A DNA stretch of 64,000 bases from an uncultured Allomuricauda sp. (GTDB taxonomy: Bacteria; Bacteroidota; Bacteroidia; Flavobacteriales; Flavobacteriaceae): NCBI RefSeq assembly GCF_947495325.1, contig NZ_CANLYK010000001.1:1846178-1910177 (forward strand), in the 5' to 3' direction. Below are positions 50,884 through 62,051 of the stretch, piece by piece; positions within the stretch are counted from its first letter, which is position 1; the number at the start of each line of letters is the position of its first letter. A program made the position numbers and the translations under genes. The notes under the pieces were generated by a model. That model saw only the letters and a program-made list of their open reading frames with translations. It searched no databases and had not been told where the DNA came from.

Positions 50884-51762
50884 TTATTGACCAAGCTTAA
50901 AGTTAACAACAACAAAACCAATTTGTTGTGACGGTGCGTTGGAATCCAAGTTCCATTTATGCAGAAAGGCTGTCTTCTTTGCCGGTTCTAGCAAACAAGG
51001 TGCATTGTTGGTGGTTCCCTTTACGCCGGGAGTTGCCTTTATAACCTTTCCATTTCTATCTACAACTATGCGCACAACGACACGGCCATCTTCATTACAT
51101 TCCTGTTGAACTTTTCCCTTCGCTACCAAAGAGCGTCCGTTCAACCCATATCCACCTGTTCCGCTTCCACTGCCAGGGCTTCCATAATAACTTGTAGCAT
51201 AAGGGTTACCATCTGGATTTCCTTTGTCCCCTGCCTGGTTATCATCTCCCTCACTTCCAGTTGTTTTCCCGTCAGATTTTCCAATCCCTCCTATTAAAGC
51301 ATCAAGGCTCTTTTTCTTGGATTCTTGCTCCTGTCTTTTACGTTCTTCAGCCTGCTTTTTTTCTAGAGCAACACGCTCCGCTTCGGCCTGTGCTTTCTTT
51401 GCAGCCTCATCCGCTTTACGTTTGGCTTCTTTTTGTTGATTTATTCTGATTGTCTCTTCATTCTCGGAAGTCAAAACCTTTTCCACAGGTGCATCAGGTA
51501 AAGTCTCTTTTGGCTGTACTTGTTCTTGAACCTCTTCTACAGGTTTTGCAACCTCTCTTTTAGGCTCAGAGCGTACTTTCTCTTTTGGTTGCACTTTGCC
51601 ACTTCCAAAATCCATGGTGCCAAAATTTATGGCTATCCCATTCTCAATTGGAGGGTCCATATAAGTAAGCCCTATATAAAAAAGTAGGAGCAATAACACG
51701 CTCAACAGAAGTGAAGTTAGCGTGAATGATTTTTTCTTGTGTCTCGTATCTAAAAATGACAT
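50884..51762 (-). CDS. tonB: TonB family energy transducer
   Basis: N-terminal TM, charged coiled linker, C-terminal GRVVVRIVVDRNGKVIKATPGVKG. Confidence 0.82.
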   Translation of the reverse strand: MSFLDTRHKKKSFTLTSLLLSVLLLLLFYIGLTYMDPPIENGIAINFGTMDFGSGKVQPKEKVRSEPKREVAKPVEEVQEQVQPKETLPDAPVEKVLTSENEETIRINQQKEAKRKADEAAKKAQAEAERVALEKKQAEERKRQEQESKKKSLDALIGGIGKSDGKTTGSEGDDNQAGDKGNPDGNPYATSYYGSPGSGSGTGGYGLNGRSLVAKGKVQQECNEDGRVVVRIVVDRNGKVIKATPGVKGTTNNAPCLLEPAKKTAFLHKWNLDSNAPSQQIGFVVVNFKLGQ

Positions 51763-52148
51763 TATTTTGGCCGCACTGCCAAGATAACCTTATAACTATT
51801 CCTATTGGCAATATCCATAACGTTTACAGCCTCTTTAATGGCAACGCTTTCTTCTGCCCTTAGAATGACCGTAGGCTTTTCTTGACCTTCAAGTGCCTTT
51901 TTTAATTCAATTTCAATGTATTCCTCGTTTATCTGTTCATTGTTCACAAAATACTCCAGGTTCTTGTTTATGGTAACCGAAACATTCTGTGTATTGGTGG
52001 ATTTTCCCTTGGCTTTCGGCAACAGCAAATCCAGAGCATTGGGAGCGTTTGAAGTCAGCATAAAAAATACCAACAACAGAAACACAATATCCGTCATTGA
52101 TGACATGCTAAATTCTGGGCTTACCTTATTTCTTCCTTTTAGTTTCAT
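51762..52148 (-). CDS. exbD: ExbD/TolR family biopolymer transporter
   Basis: FSMSSMTDIVFLLLVFFMLTSN; ILRAEESVAIKEAVNVMDIA. Confidence 0.9.
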   Translation of the reverse strand: MKLKGRNKVSPEFSMSSMTDIVFLLLVFFMLTSNAPNALDLLLPKAKGKSTNTQNVSVTINKNLEYFVNNEQINEEYIEIELKKALEGQEKPTVILRAEESVAIKEAVNVMDIANRNSYKVILAVRPK

Positions 52149-52157
52149 CTTGAAATT

Positions 52158-52850
52158 CTAAATAGGTTCATTCAATAAATCCAAAAACTCAACCGCATTG
52201 GCCTCCATTTTATGCACCACTTTATCAGTTCTGTTCACCAAGTGATTATATCCTATATAGGCGATAATACCTACTACCAAACCTGCAACCGTAGTGGTCA
52301 TGGCTGTATAAATACCTGATGCCAATGAACCCATTTCCGCTTGCCCACCACTACTTGCCATTTCATGAAATGCCAAAATCATACCAATTACGGTTCCTAA
52401 GAACCCTATCATGGGCGCAGCACCTGCAACAGTAGCCAAAACACTAACATTTTTTTCGAGCTTGTACACTTCGAGTGTGCCTGCATTTTCAATAGCAGTA
52501 TTAATGTCATCCAAAGGTTTTCCAATTCTGGACACCCCTTTTTCCGTTAATCTGGCAACAGGTGAGTCTGTTTGTGCACATAGAAGTTTTGCAGCTTCCA
52601 ACTTACCGTTCATGACATGGTCACGAATCTGGTTCATAAAGTTTTTGTCAATTTTTGAAGCTGCTTTAATAGCAAAAATACGCTCAAAATAGATGTAGAG
52701 CGCTACAAAAAGAAGCACAAAAAGTACCGTAATAATTATTATACTTCCTGTTCCTCCATTAACAATTAAGTCAATAACAGAAAGGGTTTTTTCTTCTGAA
52801 ATAGATGCACCCATCTCAGCCCCTTCTTCCAAATCTTGAAAAGTAATCAT
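52158..52850 (-). CDS. exbB: MotA/TolQ/ExbB proton channel family protein
   Basis: VLATVAGAAPMIGFLGTVIGMILAFHEMA; SGIYTAMTTTVAGLVVGIIAYIGYN. Confidence 0.92.
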   Translation of the reverse strand: MITFQDLEEGAEMGASISEEKTLSVIDLIVNGGTGSIIIITVLFVLLFVALYIYFERIFAIKAASKIDKNFMNQIRDHVMNGKLEAAKLLCAQTDSPVARLTEKGVSRIGKPLDDINTAIENAGTLEVYKLEKNVSVLATVAGAAPMIGFLGTVIGMILAFHEMASSGGQAEMGSLASGIYTAMTTTVAGLVVGIIAYIGYNHLVNRTDKVVHKMEANAVEFLDLLNEPI

Positions 52851-52908
52851 ATAAAATCCCCAATTTAAGTTGCAATAATAACGGAGATTTTTGAGCTAAA
52901 GTATTTTT

Positions 52909-54294
52909 CTAAAAGAAATATCGCATTACAACAAAGCAAATGGCTCCTGCGAGAAATCCAAGGGCAGCAAGCCAAGCAATTTTCTTAAGATACCAGAAAA
53001 AGTCTATTTTTTCCATTCCCATGGCAACAACTCCAGCTGCAGAACCAATAATAAGCATACTTCCTCCAGTTCCAGCTGAATAGGCAATAAAATGCCATAA
53101 TGGATCGTCTAAAGGCTCTGAGAACATTCCCAAACTTGCAGCTACCAAAGGTACATTGTCTATTACAGCTGAACCAACTCCAAGGATAATAACCACCAAA
53201 TCCGAAATTTCGGTTCCAGGAAGTTCGGTACCCAATAATCCAATTCCTTGTTTTAATCCTTCTGCAAAATTGAATAATAATCCTAAGGACTCCAAAGCAG
53301 CCACGGCCATTAAAATTCCCAAGAAAAATAGAATACTTGGCAACTCAATTTTTGTCAGTGCACTGTGAACAGGGCTGTGGTGCGATTCTGCATCGCTCTC
53401 TATATCGACAGATGAAATTGCTATTTTGGAATTACTATATATCTCAGCAAAGGTAGCAACTACAGCCAAGGACAACATCATACCTACATAAGGTGGCAAA
53501 TGGGTCACTGTTTTGAATATGGGCACAAAAACAATAGCTGCCAAACCTAAATACAACATTGTGGCTCCAAATTTTGTTTTTGTCGACTCCCCTTCTTCAA
53601 CGTCGATATTCCCTTTGAATGCCGGTAAAAAAGATGCAATAAATGTTGGCACAAGCATACATATTAATGATGGCAACAATAAATAACCAATTAACTTACC
53701 TGTAGATACTTTATTACCTATCCATAGCATTGTTGTGGTAACATCCCCAATTGGAGACCATGCTCCTCCAGCATTGGCTGCAATAATAATTAGACCTGCA
53801 TACCACAATCTATCATTTCTCTCCCTAACTATTTTCTGAAGGATAGATATCAATACAATAGTTGCGGTAAGGTTATCGATAATGGCGGAAAGAATGAACG
53901 CCAAAAAAGCAAAAATCCAAAGTATCCTCCTTTTGCTTCTAGTTTTTACAAAGGATTTAATAGTAGCAAAACCATCAAAATAATCAATAATCTCAACAAT
54001 GGTCATTGCTCCCAAAAGAAATACCAAAATTTCTGAGGTCTTTCCCAAATGATGTAGCAATGTTTCTTCAAGCACATGCATTTTGTCTTCATGCCCCAGA
54101 GCAGAAAAACCTTCCATTAAAGCATGTTTTCCGGAATCGAACCAAGTAGTGAATCCATCAATCCCAAATGCCATCATAGCCCAAAGAGTTGCCATCATAG
54201 CCAATGCAGGAATCAGCTTATCTATCTTTAAGTTATGTTCTAAGGTAATTGCGAGGTATCCAATAACAAATATGGCAATGAGAATGGTTTCCAT
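52909..54294 (-). CDS. nhaD: NhaD-type Na+/H+ antiporter
   Basis: Multi-TM; AFILSAIIDNLTATIVLISIL, ANAGGAWSPIGDVTTTMLW, SAVIDNVPLVAASLGMF. Confidence 0.9.
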   Translation of the reverse strand: METILIAIFVIGYLAITLEHNLKIDKLIPALAMMATLWAMMAFGIDGFTTWFDSGKHALMEGFSALGHEDKMHVLEETLLHHLGKTSEILVFLLGAMTIVEIIDYFDGFATIKSFVKTRSKRRILWIFAFLAFILSAIIDNLTATIVLISILQKIVRERNDRLWYAGLIIIAANAGGAWSPIGDVTTTMLWIGNKVSTGKLIGYLLLPSLICMLVPTFIASFLPAFKGNIDVEEGESTKTKFGATMLYLGLAAIVFVPIFKTVTHLPPYVGMMLSLAVVATFAEIYSNSKIAISSVDIESDAESHHSPVHSALTKIELPSILFFLGILMAVAALESLGLLFNFAEGLKQGIGLLGTELPGTEISDLVVIILGVGSAVIDNVPLVAASLGMFSEPLDDPLWHFIAYSAGTGGSMLIIGSAAGVVAMGMEKIDFFWYLKKIAWLAALGFLAGAICFVVMRYFF

Positions 54295-54534
54295 GTTCAG
54301 TTGGTTTATTTAGTTTTATGCGTTTTCAAAGAAATAATCTATTACGCTAAAGATATTCAAAATGAGTTTTCCCACATAATCTTAGTCATAGAAAAATAAT
54401 TAAAAATTAGTATTGGCTCTTCTCTCAAATCCATAAATTAACTTTAAACTATTCTCATTTATTTCAGTCATTCGTTCATAATCAATCATCTAAAAGCTAT
54501 ATTTGCATACTGTTTTTATTTATTTCTCAATTTT

Positions 54535-55677
54535 ATGGATTTCACGCTATCAGAAGAACAATTAATGATCAAGCAAGCGGCAAAAGATTTTGCCCAGAAT
54601 GAGTTGTTACCAGGTGTAATAGAAAGAGATGATGCCCAAAAATTCCCAACAGAACTTCTAAATAAAATGGGGGAGTTAGGGTTTATGGGAATGATGGTAG
54701 ATGAAAAATATGGCGGTAGCGGATTAGATACACTTTCCTATGTCTTGGCCATGGAGGAATTGTCAAAAATTGATGCTTCCGCTTCTGTAATGGTATCTGT
54801 AAATAATTCTTTGGTTTGTTGGGGATTGGAAACTTATGGAACCGAAGCACAAAAGCAAAAATATCTGACCCGTTTGTCCACAGGTGAAATTATAGGCGCC
54901 TTCTGTCTTTCAGAACCGGAAGCTGGAAGTGATGCCACATCTCAAAAAACTACAGCAATCGATAATGGAGACCACTATATCTTGAATGGTACCAAAAATT
55001 GGATAACAAATGGCAGTGCAGCAGAATTCTATTTGGTAGTGGCTCAAACTGATGTTGAAAAGGGGCATAAGGGCATTAATGTACTCATTGTAGAAAAGGG
55101 AGCAGAGGGATTTGAAATAGGTCCTAAAGAAAATAAATTGGGCATTAGAGGCAGCGATACCCACTCCTTATTATTTAATGATGTTAAAGTTCCTAAGGAA
55201 AATCGTGTTGGGGAAGATGGTTTTGGATTCAAGTTCGCCATGAAAACCCTTGCTGGTGGCAGAATCGGTATTGCCGCACAGGCATTGGGAATAGCTGCGG
55301 GTGCATATGAATTGGCCAAAAAATATTCAAAAGAACGTAAAGCCTTTGGTACGGAAATAGCAAATCATCAAGCTATTGCATTTAAGCTTGCTGATATGCA
55401 TACCAAAATTCAAGCGGCACGCCATCTGGTCTATCAAGCTGCTTGTGACAAAGATAATGGAGACGATTATACACTTTCTGGCGCAATGGCTAAACTTTAT
55501 GCCTCGGAAGTTGCCATGGAGACCGCCGTGGAAGCAGTTCAAATACATGGTGGCAATGGTTTTGTGAAAGATTACCATGTGGAAAGATTTATGAGGGATG
55601 CTAAAATTACACAGATATACGAGGGAACTTCTGAGATTCAAAAGATTGTAATCTCCAGAAGCATATTAAAAAGCTAG
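54535..55677 (+). CDS. Acyl-CoA dehydrogenase
   Basis: AFCLSEPEAGSDATS; AVQIHGGNGFVKDYHVERFMRDAKITQIYEGTSEIQ. Confidence 0.94.
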   Translation: MDFTLSEEQLMIKQAAKDFAQNELLPGVIERDDAQKFPTELLNKMGELGFMGMMVDEKYGGSGLDTLSYVLAMEELSKIDASASVMVSVNNSLVCWGLETYGTEAQKQKYLTRLSTGEIIGAFCLSEPEAGSDATSQKTTAIDNGDHYILNGTKNWITNGSAAEFYLVVAQTDVEKGHKGINVLIVEKGAEGFEIGPKENKLGIRGSDTHSLLFNDVKVPKENRVGEDGFGFKFAMKTLAGGRIGIAAQALGIAAGAYELAKKYSKERKAFGTEIANHQAIAFKLADMHTKIQAARHLVYQAACDKDNGDDYTLSGAMAKLYASEVAMETAVEAVQIHGGNGFVKDYHVERFMRDAKITQIYEGTSEIQKIVISRSILKS

Positions 55678-55965
55678 AACACTTTAATTTAGCAATTCCA
55701 ACACCCCGGTCATTTAATCAGGGTTTCGAACGAATAGTAACGTATTTTTTATCTCTACCGTTGCTTTTTGAGTGCATTCAAATAAAATTTGATAATTTAT
55801 TTCTGATTACCCCTAAATAAATGAGGGTATCCATAACTCCCTATCCTAATTTTATGGTAATCATAATTTAGCATTGTATAAATTCTGTTTCTGAACATTT
55901 TTTAACGAATTAATACAAACGTTGATGAATTAATTGACATTATTTAAAAACCTTGTTGTTTATTC

Positions 55966-55987
55966 ATTCAAAATGATATTTTTGAAT
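55966..55987 (+). promoter_or_regulatory. Candidate gltB promoter with overlapping inverted repeat
   Basis: TTG, 18 nt, TATTTTTG, close to the Bacteroidetes consensus (TTTG / TAnnTTTG), overlapped by attcaaaa-tgatat-ttttgaat. Confidence 0.5.
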
Positions 55988-56000
55988 AAATACCATACTA

Positions 56001-59000
56001 ATGAGGCTAGAAAAACAGGGTTTATACCTACCGGAATTTGAGCATGACAACTGTGGCGCAGGGTTTATCTGTAGTTTGAAAGGAAGGAAGTCCAATGATA
56101 TTATTCATAAAGCACTTGAGATTTTAGATAAGCTGGAACACAGAGGTGCCGTAAGTTCTGATGGGAAAACTGGTGACGGAGCAGGAATTTTAATAGATAT
56201 TCCGCATGATTTCTTTTCAGAAGTATGCAAATTTACTTTACCCAAACCCGGCGATTATGCCGTTAGCAATGTTTTTTTACCGCAAAAGGGAAATCAAAGG
56301 GATTTTTGCATTGCAACCCTTGAGGAAAATATAAAAAATCAAGGCCTGCAACTATTGGGATGGCGTGATGTTCCCGTGAATAGGTCGGTTCCCGGAAGGA
56401 TTGCTGCAGAAACTGAGCCTTTCGTTAAACAAGTTTTCATCGGGAAAGGCGATGCTTTGGATACGTTTCAGTTCAACCTTAAGCTTTTCATAGCAAGAAA
56501 GATAACCGAACATACAATTATTGAGAGCAAACTTTCTCAAAGTCAGTTCTTTTACTTACCAAGTCTGTCCACTAAAATTATCATCTTTAAAGGACTTCTG
56601 GTTCCTCATGATATAAGTAGGTACTATGAAGACCTTCTAGACCCTAGAGTGGTCACTCGTTTGGCTTTGGTACATCAACGTTTTTCAACCAATACATTTC
56701 CAACTTGGGATTTGGCACAACCTTTCCGTTACATGTGCCATAATGGAGAAATAAATACACTAAGAGGAAATGTAGCACGCATGAAATCGCGTGAAGAATT
56801 ACTACAAAGTGATTGGTTTGGCGAAGACATTAAAAAAATTCTTCCAATTGTACTGCCAAGAAAATCAGATTCTGCAAGTATGGATATGGTTGTGGAGTTA
56901 TTACTGATGACAGGTCGTTCTCTCCCAGAAGTGATGATGATGTTGGTTCCAGAAGCTTGGGAAAAAAATACTGAAATGTCCGAATCAAAAAGGGCTTTTT
57001 ATGAATATAATTCTTGCGTAATGGAGCCTTGGGATGGTCCTGCATCAATTCCATTTACAGACGGCAATTACATCGGAGCGGTTCTGGATAGAAACGGACT
57101 CCGTCCATCTAGATATTCCGTTACCAAAAAGGGATATGTTATCATGTCATCAGAAACCGGGGTCGTTGAGCTTGAACCGGAGGACATTGAATTCCATGGA
57201 CGTCTGGAGCCTGGAAAAATGTTCTTGGTGAACATGGAAGAAGGCAGAATTATTAATGACGAGGAAGTCAAAGAAGCCATTGCCAAAAAGCATCCCTATA
57301 AAAAATGGTTGAAAAATAACTTGGTCCACTTAAAGGACATCCCGTATAATGATTGCCCTGTCTTTTTTGGTGAATTTCCTTTAGAGACCAGAAGAGCAGC
57401 TTTTGGCTATACACGTGAAGACATAAATACCATTATTCTTCCCATGGCTAAAAGTGGTAAGGAACCCATCGGTTCTATGGGTTCAGACACACCCATAGCC
57501 GTTTTATCTGAGCGGCCACAGCTGATTTACAACTATTTCAAGCAATTGTTTGCCCAGGTCACCAATCCACCTTTAGATGGTATTCGTGAAGAATTGATTA
57601 CAGATATTAGTTTAACACTGGGTAGCGATCAAAATATTTTTGAAATATCAGAACTCCATTGTAGAAAACTGAAAATTCAGAATCCCGTAATCTCAAAAGA
57701 AGATCTGGATAAAATAAAAAACTACGATGCCAGTCCGGATTATAAAGTTGTCGCTATTTCCACACTTTATGAAATTTCACGCGGGCATAATGGATTGGAG
57801 GAAGCTTTAGATTCTATTTTAGATCAAGCTTCGGCAGCTATTGATGAAGGGGCCAACATTATTATTCTATCAGATAGGATGATTAGTACAGAAATGGCCG
57901 CAATACCCGCTTTATTGGCATGTTCTTATGTAAATAGCGGACTCGCTAGGTTGGGCAAACGCTCCAATTTGAGTATAATTATTGAATCCGCAGAACCTAG
58001 GGAAGTGCATCATTTTGCCCTGTTATTCGGTTTTGGGGCAAGTGCGATCAATCCTTATTTAGTAAATGAAATTATTGGTGAGCAAATTAAAGAAAATGAC
58101 ATTACAGAATACACTTTTGATGAGGCCATAAAAAATTACAACAAGGCCATTGGAAAAGGCATATTGAAAGTGATGAATAAAATTGGGATTTCAACCTTAA
58201 ATTCTTACCGAGGTTCACAATTGTTCGAATGCATTGGAATAAATACCAAAGTAGTAGACAAATATTTCCCCAATACACCAACCCGTATTCAAGGAATAGG
58301 TTTGTATGAAATTGAAAAGGAGATAGCTAAACGTCACCAAAAAGCATTTAAAAGTCAAGTATTGGCTGCCAATCTTGATATTGAAATTGGCGGAGAATAC
58401 CGTTGGAGGAGAGATGGTGAAAAACATATGTTCAATCCATTAAGTATTGCAAAACTTCAAAAATCCGTACGAAATAACGAGCCAGACACGTATAAGGAGT
58501 ATGCCAAATTGGTCAATGAACAGTCTAAAAACCTCATGACCATTCGTGGGCTGTTTGAGTTTTCAAACTACGACCCTATTCCAATTGAAGAAGTAGAACC
58601 ATGGACTGAAATCGTAAAAAGATTCAAGACCGGTGCCATGTCCTACGGAAGTATAAGTAAGGAGGCTCATGAAAATCTTGCGATTGCAATGAACCGAATC
58701 GGAGGAAAAAGTAATTCCGGCGAGGGTGGAGAAGATGCTACGCGTTTTTACAAAAACAAAACTGGAGATTGGAAAAACAGTGCAATCAAACAAGTAGCTT
58801 CAGGTAGATTTGGAGTCACTTCGGATTACCTAACCAATGCAAAGGAAATCCAAATAAAAATGGCCCAAGGGGCTAAACCTGGTGAAGGTGGACAATTACC
58901 TGGACCAAAAGTGAATCCTGCCATTGCCAAAACGCGGAATTCAACCCCTTATGTTGGTTTAATATCACCGCCACCGCATCATGATATTTATTCTATTGAG

Positions 59001-60506
59001 GATTTGTCACAATTGATTTACGACCTAAAGTCAGCAAATAGAGACGCCAGAGTCAATGTGAAACTGGTATCCGAAGTTGGTGTAGGTACTGTTGCCGCAG
59101 GGGTTTCCAAAGCAAAGGCAGATGTTGTTTTGATATCTGGATTTGATGGAGGTACTGGAGCATCACCTTTAACATCATTAAAACATGCAGGACTCCCATG
59201 GGAACTCGGTATTGCAGAAGCTCAGCAAACGTTGGTCTTAAATGACCTAAGAAATAGAATAGTCCTTGAGTGTGATGGACAGTTAAAAACAGGAAGGGAT
59301 GTAGCTATAGCCTGTCTATTAGGTGCTGAAGAATTTGGCTTTGCCACCGCACCCTTGGTTGCATCCGGATGTATAATGATGCGGGTTTGCCATCTAAACA
59401 CATGCCCAGTAGGTATCGCGACCCAAAACCCAGAACTTCGCAAAAAATTCAAAGGCAAACCGGAGCATGTGGTCAATTACATGTACTTCGTTGCGGAAGA
59501 ATTGCGTGAAATTATGGCGAAACTTGGTTTCAGGACTATTGATGAAATGGTTGGTCAAGTTCAAAAATTAGATAGAAAGAAAGCCATTCAGCATTACAAA
59601 GCAGCCGGTATTGATTTGAGTCCAATTCTATATCAAGTTGATGTCCCTGAAGGAACCAAATTTTACAATACAGAAAAACAGGTTCATAATATTGAAAAAT
59701 CCATTGAGTTTGATATTATAGCTCAAGCCCATCCCGCTTTGTTTAGAAAGGAAAAGATTTCTTTGGATTTCCCAATCTACAATACAGATAGAGCAGTTGG
59801 AGCAATCATTAGCAATGAAATATCAAAAATTTATGGTGCTGATGGTTTACCAGACAACACATTGAAGCTGAATTTCACCGGTTCAGCCGGACAAAGTTTT
59901 GGCGCTTTTGCAACTAAAGGGCTTACCATGGTAGTCAATGGAAATACCAACGATTACCTGGGCAAAGGATTATCTGGCGCCAAATTGATTATTAAAGTAC
60001 CCTATAAATCTACTCTAAAACCAGAAGAAAACATCATTACCGGGAATGTTACCCTTTATGGGGCTACATCTGGAGAAGCCTATATAAATGGTAAAGCCGG
60101 AGAACGTTTCTGTGTTAGAAATTCCGGGGCTAAAGCCGTAGTGGAAGGTATTGGTGATCATGGTTGTGAATATATGACAGGAGGAGTTGCTGTAATTCTA
60201 GGAGCCGTTGGAAGAAACTTCGGCGCAGGTATGAGTGGTGGAATTGCATATGTGTTTGATAAAGACAATTCTTTTGAAAAAAGATGTAACGGTGAGACGT
60301 TGAATTTGCTTCCTGTGGAAGAAGACACCGATGTAAAGCAGCTAAAAGAACTTATTGAAAACCACTATAATGCGACCTTAAGTCCCCTAGCGCAAGATAT
60401 TCTTGAAAATTGGGAAGAATGTCTGCCCAAATTTGTAAAAGTATTCCCTGAAGAATATAGACAAGCATTAATACGATTGGAAAAAGAAAAACTACAAACC
60501 TTATAA
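56001..60506 (+). CDS. gltB: Glutamate synthase large subunit
   Basis: [19 protein letters not shown]-terminal Cys domain; [40 protein letters not shown]. Confidence 0.96.
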   Translation: MRLEKQGLYLPEFEHDNCGAGFICSLKGRKSNDIIHKALEILDKLEHRGAVSSDGKTGDGAGILIDIPHDFFSEVCKFTLPKPGDYAVSNVFLPQKGNQRDFCIATLEENIKNQGLQLLGWRDVPVNRSVPGRIAAETEPFVKQVFIGKGDALDTFQFNLKLFIARKITEHTIIESKLSQSQFFYLPSLSTKIIIFKGLLVPHDISRYYEDLLDPRVVTRLALVHQRFSTNTFPTWDLAQPFRYMCHNGEINTLRGNVARMKSREELLQSDWFGEDIKKILPIVLPRKSDSASMDMVVELLLMTGRSLPEVMMMLVPEAWEKNTEMSESKRAFYEYNSCVMEPWDGPASIPFTDGNYIGAVLDRNGLRPSRYSVTKKGYVIMSSETGVVELEPEDIEFHGRLEPGKMFLVNMEEGRIINDEEVKEAIAKKHPYKKWLKNNLVHLKDIPYNDCPVFFGEFPLETRRAAFGYTREDINTIILPMAKSGKEPIGSMGSDTPIAVLSERPQLIYNYFKQLFAQVTNPPLDGIREELITDISLTLGSDQNIFEISELHCRKLKIQNPVISKEDLDKIKNYDASPDYKVVAISTLYEISRGHNGLEEALDSILDQASAAIDEGANIIILSDRMISTEMAAIPALLACSYVNSGLARLGKRSNLSIIIESAEPREVHHFALLFGFGASAINPYLVNEIIGEQIKENDITEYTFDEAIKNYNKAIGKGILKVMNKIGISTLNSYRGSQLFECIGINTKVVDKYFPNTPTRIQGIGLYEIEKEIAKRHQKAFKSQVLAANLDIEIGGEYRWRRDGEKHMFNPLSIAKLQKSVRNNEPDTYKEYAKLVNEQSKNLMTIRGLFEFSNYDPIPIEEVEPWTEIVKRFKTGAMSYGSISKEAHENLAIAMNRIGGKSNSGEGGEDATRFYKNKTGDWKNSAIKQVASGRFGVTSDYLTNAKEIQIKMAQGAKPGEGGQLPGPKVNPAIAKTRNSTPYVGLISPPPHHDIYSIEDLSQLIYDLKSANRDARVNVKLVSEVGVGTVAAGVSKAKADVVLISGFDGGTGASPLTSLKHAGLPWELGIAEAQQTLVLNDLRNRIVLECDGQLKTGRDVAIACLLGAEEFGFATAPLVASGCIMMRVCHLNTCPVGIATQNPELRKKFKGKPEHVVNYMYFVAEELREIMAKLGFRTIDEMVGQVQKLDRKKAIQHYKAAGIDLSPILYQVDVPEGTKFYNTEKQVHNIEKSIEFDIIAQAHPALFRKEKISLDFPIYNTDRAVGAIISNEISKIYGADGLPDNTLKLNFTGSAGQSFGAFATKGLTMVVNGNTNDYLGKGLSGAKLIIKVPYKSTLKPEENIITGNVTLYGATSGEAYINGKAGERFCVRNSGAKAVVEGIGDHGCEYMTGGVAVILGAVGRNFGAGMSGGIAYVFDKDNSFEKRCNGETLNLLPVEEDTDVKQLKELIENHYNATLSPLAQDILENWEECLPKFVKVFPEEYRQALIRLEKEKLQTL

Positions 60507-60514
60507 TTTGAGCC

Positions 60515-61981
60515 ATGGGAAAGACGACTGGATTTATGGAGTTTGACAGGAAAATTGAAGCTTACGAACCTGTTGAAGAAAGAATCAAAAACTATAAGGA
60601 ATTTACGGTTCCTTTAAAGGAAAGTGAATTAAAAAATCAAGGTGCCCGTTGCATGGATTGCGGTATTCCGTTTTGTCATAGCGGTTGTCCCCTGGGTAAT
60701 CTTATTCCTGACTTTAACGATGCTGTTTATCAAGGAAAATGGGAAAAGGCCACAAAGATTTTACATTCAACCAATAACTTTCCAGAATTTACTGGAAGAT
60801 TATGTCCTGCACCATGCGAGGAAGCTTGTGTACTTGGAATTAACGAAGACCCTGTCTCCATTGAAAACATAGAGAAAAATATAGTAGAAACTGCCTTTAA
60901 AAATGGCTGGATAAAACCGGAACCTCCTATTAAAAGAACCGGTAAAAAGGTTGTTGTTGTAGGCTCTGGTCCAGCAGGACTTGCCGCGGCACAGCAACTA
61001 AACAGAGCTGGACATACGGTTACGCTTCTGGAACGAGATGAAAAAGTCGGTGGTTTGCTTCGCTATGGCATTCCAGATTTCAAAATGGAAAAAAATGTAA
61101 TTGATAGGCGACTTGATGTAATGACCAAAGAAGGTATCATTTTCAAGACCGGCGTCCATGTAGGTGTTGATATCAAGGCCGATGAACTTCAAAAAGAGTT
61201 TGATGCCATAGTACTTTGTGGCGGAGCTACAGTTAGAAGGAACCTGCCAATACCCGGATCAGATTTAAAAGGTGTAGTTCAGGCTATGGATTTTCTTCCT
61301 CAAAACAATAGAAAAGTAGATGGTATTCCATATGAAGGTGAAGAGCTTTCCGCCAAAGGGAAAAGAGTAATTGTTATTGGTGGAGGTGATACGGGATCAG
61401 ATTGTATTGGAACTTCCATACGCCACGGTGCAGTTTCAGTAACCAATTTTGAAATTATGCCAAAGTCAACCACCAAAAGACCTGAAGGCCAGCCATGGCC
61501 CTTCTGGCCAATGCGACTGAGAACCAGTTCCTCGCATAAAGAAGGGGCCGAACGTGTTTTCAGTATTTCCACTAAAAAATTTGTAGGTGACGGGAAAGGT
61601 AATTTAAAAGGTTTAGTTACCTCTGAAGTGTACTGGGAAAAGAAGCCTGGACAACGCCCCGTTCTTAAAGAAGTAAAAGGATCAGAAAAAGAATGGGAAT
61701 GCAATTTGGCGCTCCTTGCACTTGGATTCACAGGATCTGAAACCACAATAGCAGATCAGCTAGGGCTACAAATGGATGCCAGAACCAATATTAATGCCTC
61801 TATCAAGGATTATAGAACCAATATTCCAGGGGTTTTCGTTGCAGGAGACCAAAGAAGAGGTCAATCCCTAATAGTTTGGGCCATATCTGAAGGAAGAGAG
61901 GCTGCTTATCATGTAGACAGTTTTTTAATGGGAAAATCAAACTTGCCATTAAAGGGTGATGGTGATTTACCACGAGTTTAA
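60515..61981 (+). CDS. gltD: Glutamate synthase small subunit
   Basis: CMDCGIPFCHSGCPLGNLIPDFNDAVY; VVGSGPAGLAAAQQLNRAGHTVTLLERD. Confidence 0.96.
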   Translation: MGKTTGFMEFDRKIEAYEPVEERIKNYKEFTVPLKESELKNQGARCMDCGIPFCHSGCPLGNLIPDFNDAVYQGKWEKATKILHSTNNFPEFTGRLCPAPCEEACVLGINEDPVSIENIEKNIVETAFKNGWIKPEPPIKRTGKKVVVVGSGPAGLAAAQQLNRAGHTVTLLERDEKVGGLLRYGIPDFKMEKNVIDRRLDVMTKEGIIFKTGVHVGVDIKADELQKEFDAIVLCGGATVRRNLPIPGSDLKGVVQAMDFLPQNNRKVDGIPYEGEELSAKGKRVIVIGGGDTGSDCIGTSIRHGAVSVTNFEIMPKSTTKRPEGQPWPFWPMRLRTSSSHKEGAERVFSISTKKFVGDGKGNLKGLVTSEVYWEKKPGQRPVLKEVKGSEKEWECNLALLALGFTGSETTIADQLGLQMDARTNINASIKDYRTNIPGVFVAGDQRRGQSLIVWAISEGREAAYHVDSFLMGKSNLPLKGDGDLPRV

Positions 61982-62008
61982 AATTAAATACCCAACCAAA
62001 CCCTTTAT

Positions 62009-62044
62009 AAAAACTCCCCAAAGAAATTTTTTTGGGGAGTTTTG
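62009..62044. terminator. Bidirectional intrinsic terminator between gltD and a convergent gene
   Basis: aaaactccccaaa-gaaatttt-tttggggagtttt hairpin. Confidence 0.88.
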
Positions 62045-62051
62045 CTTTTTA

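Noticed and set aside
61300-61746. 148-aa minus-strand ORF inside gltD
   Set aside because: Antisense to gltD, S/P-rich translation typical of reverse-frame artefacts.
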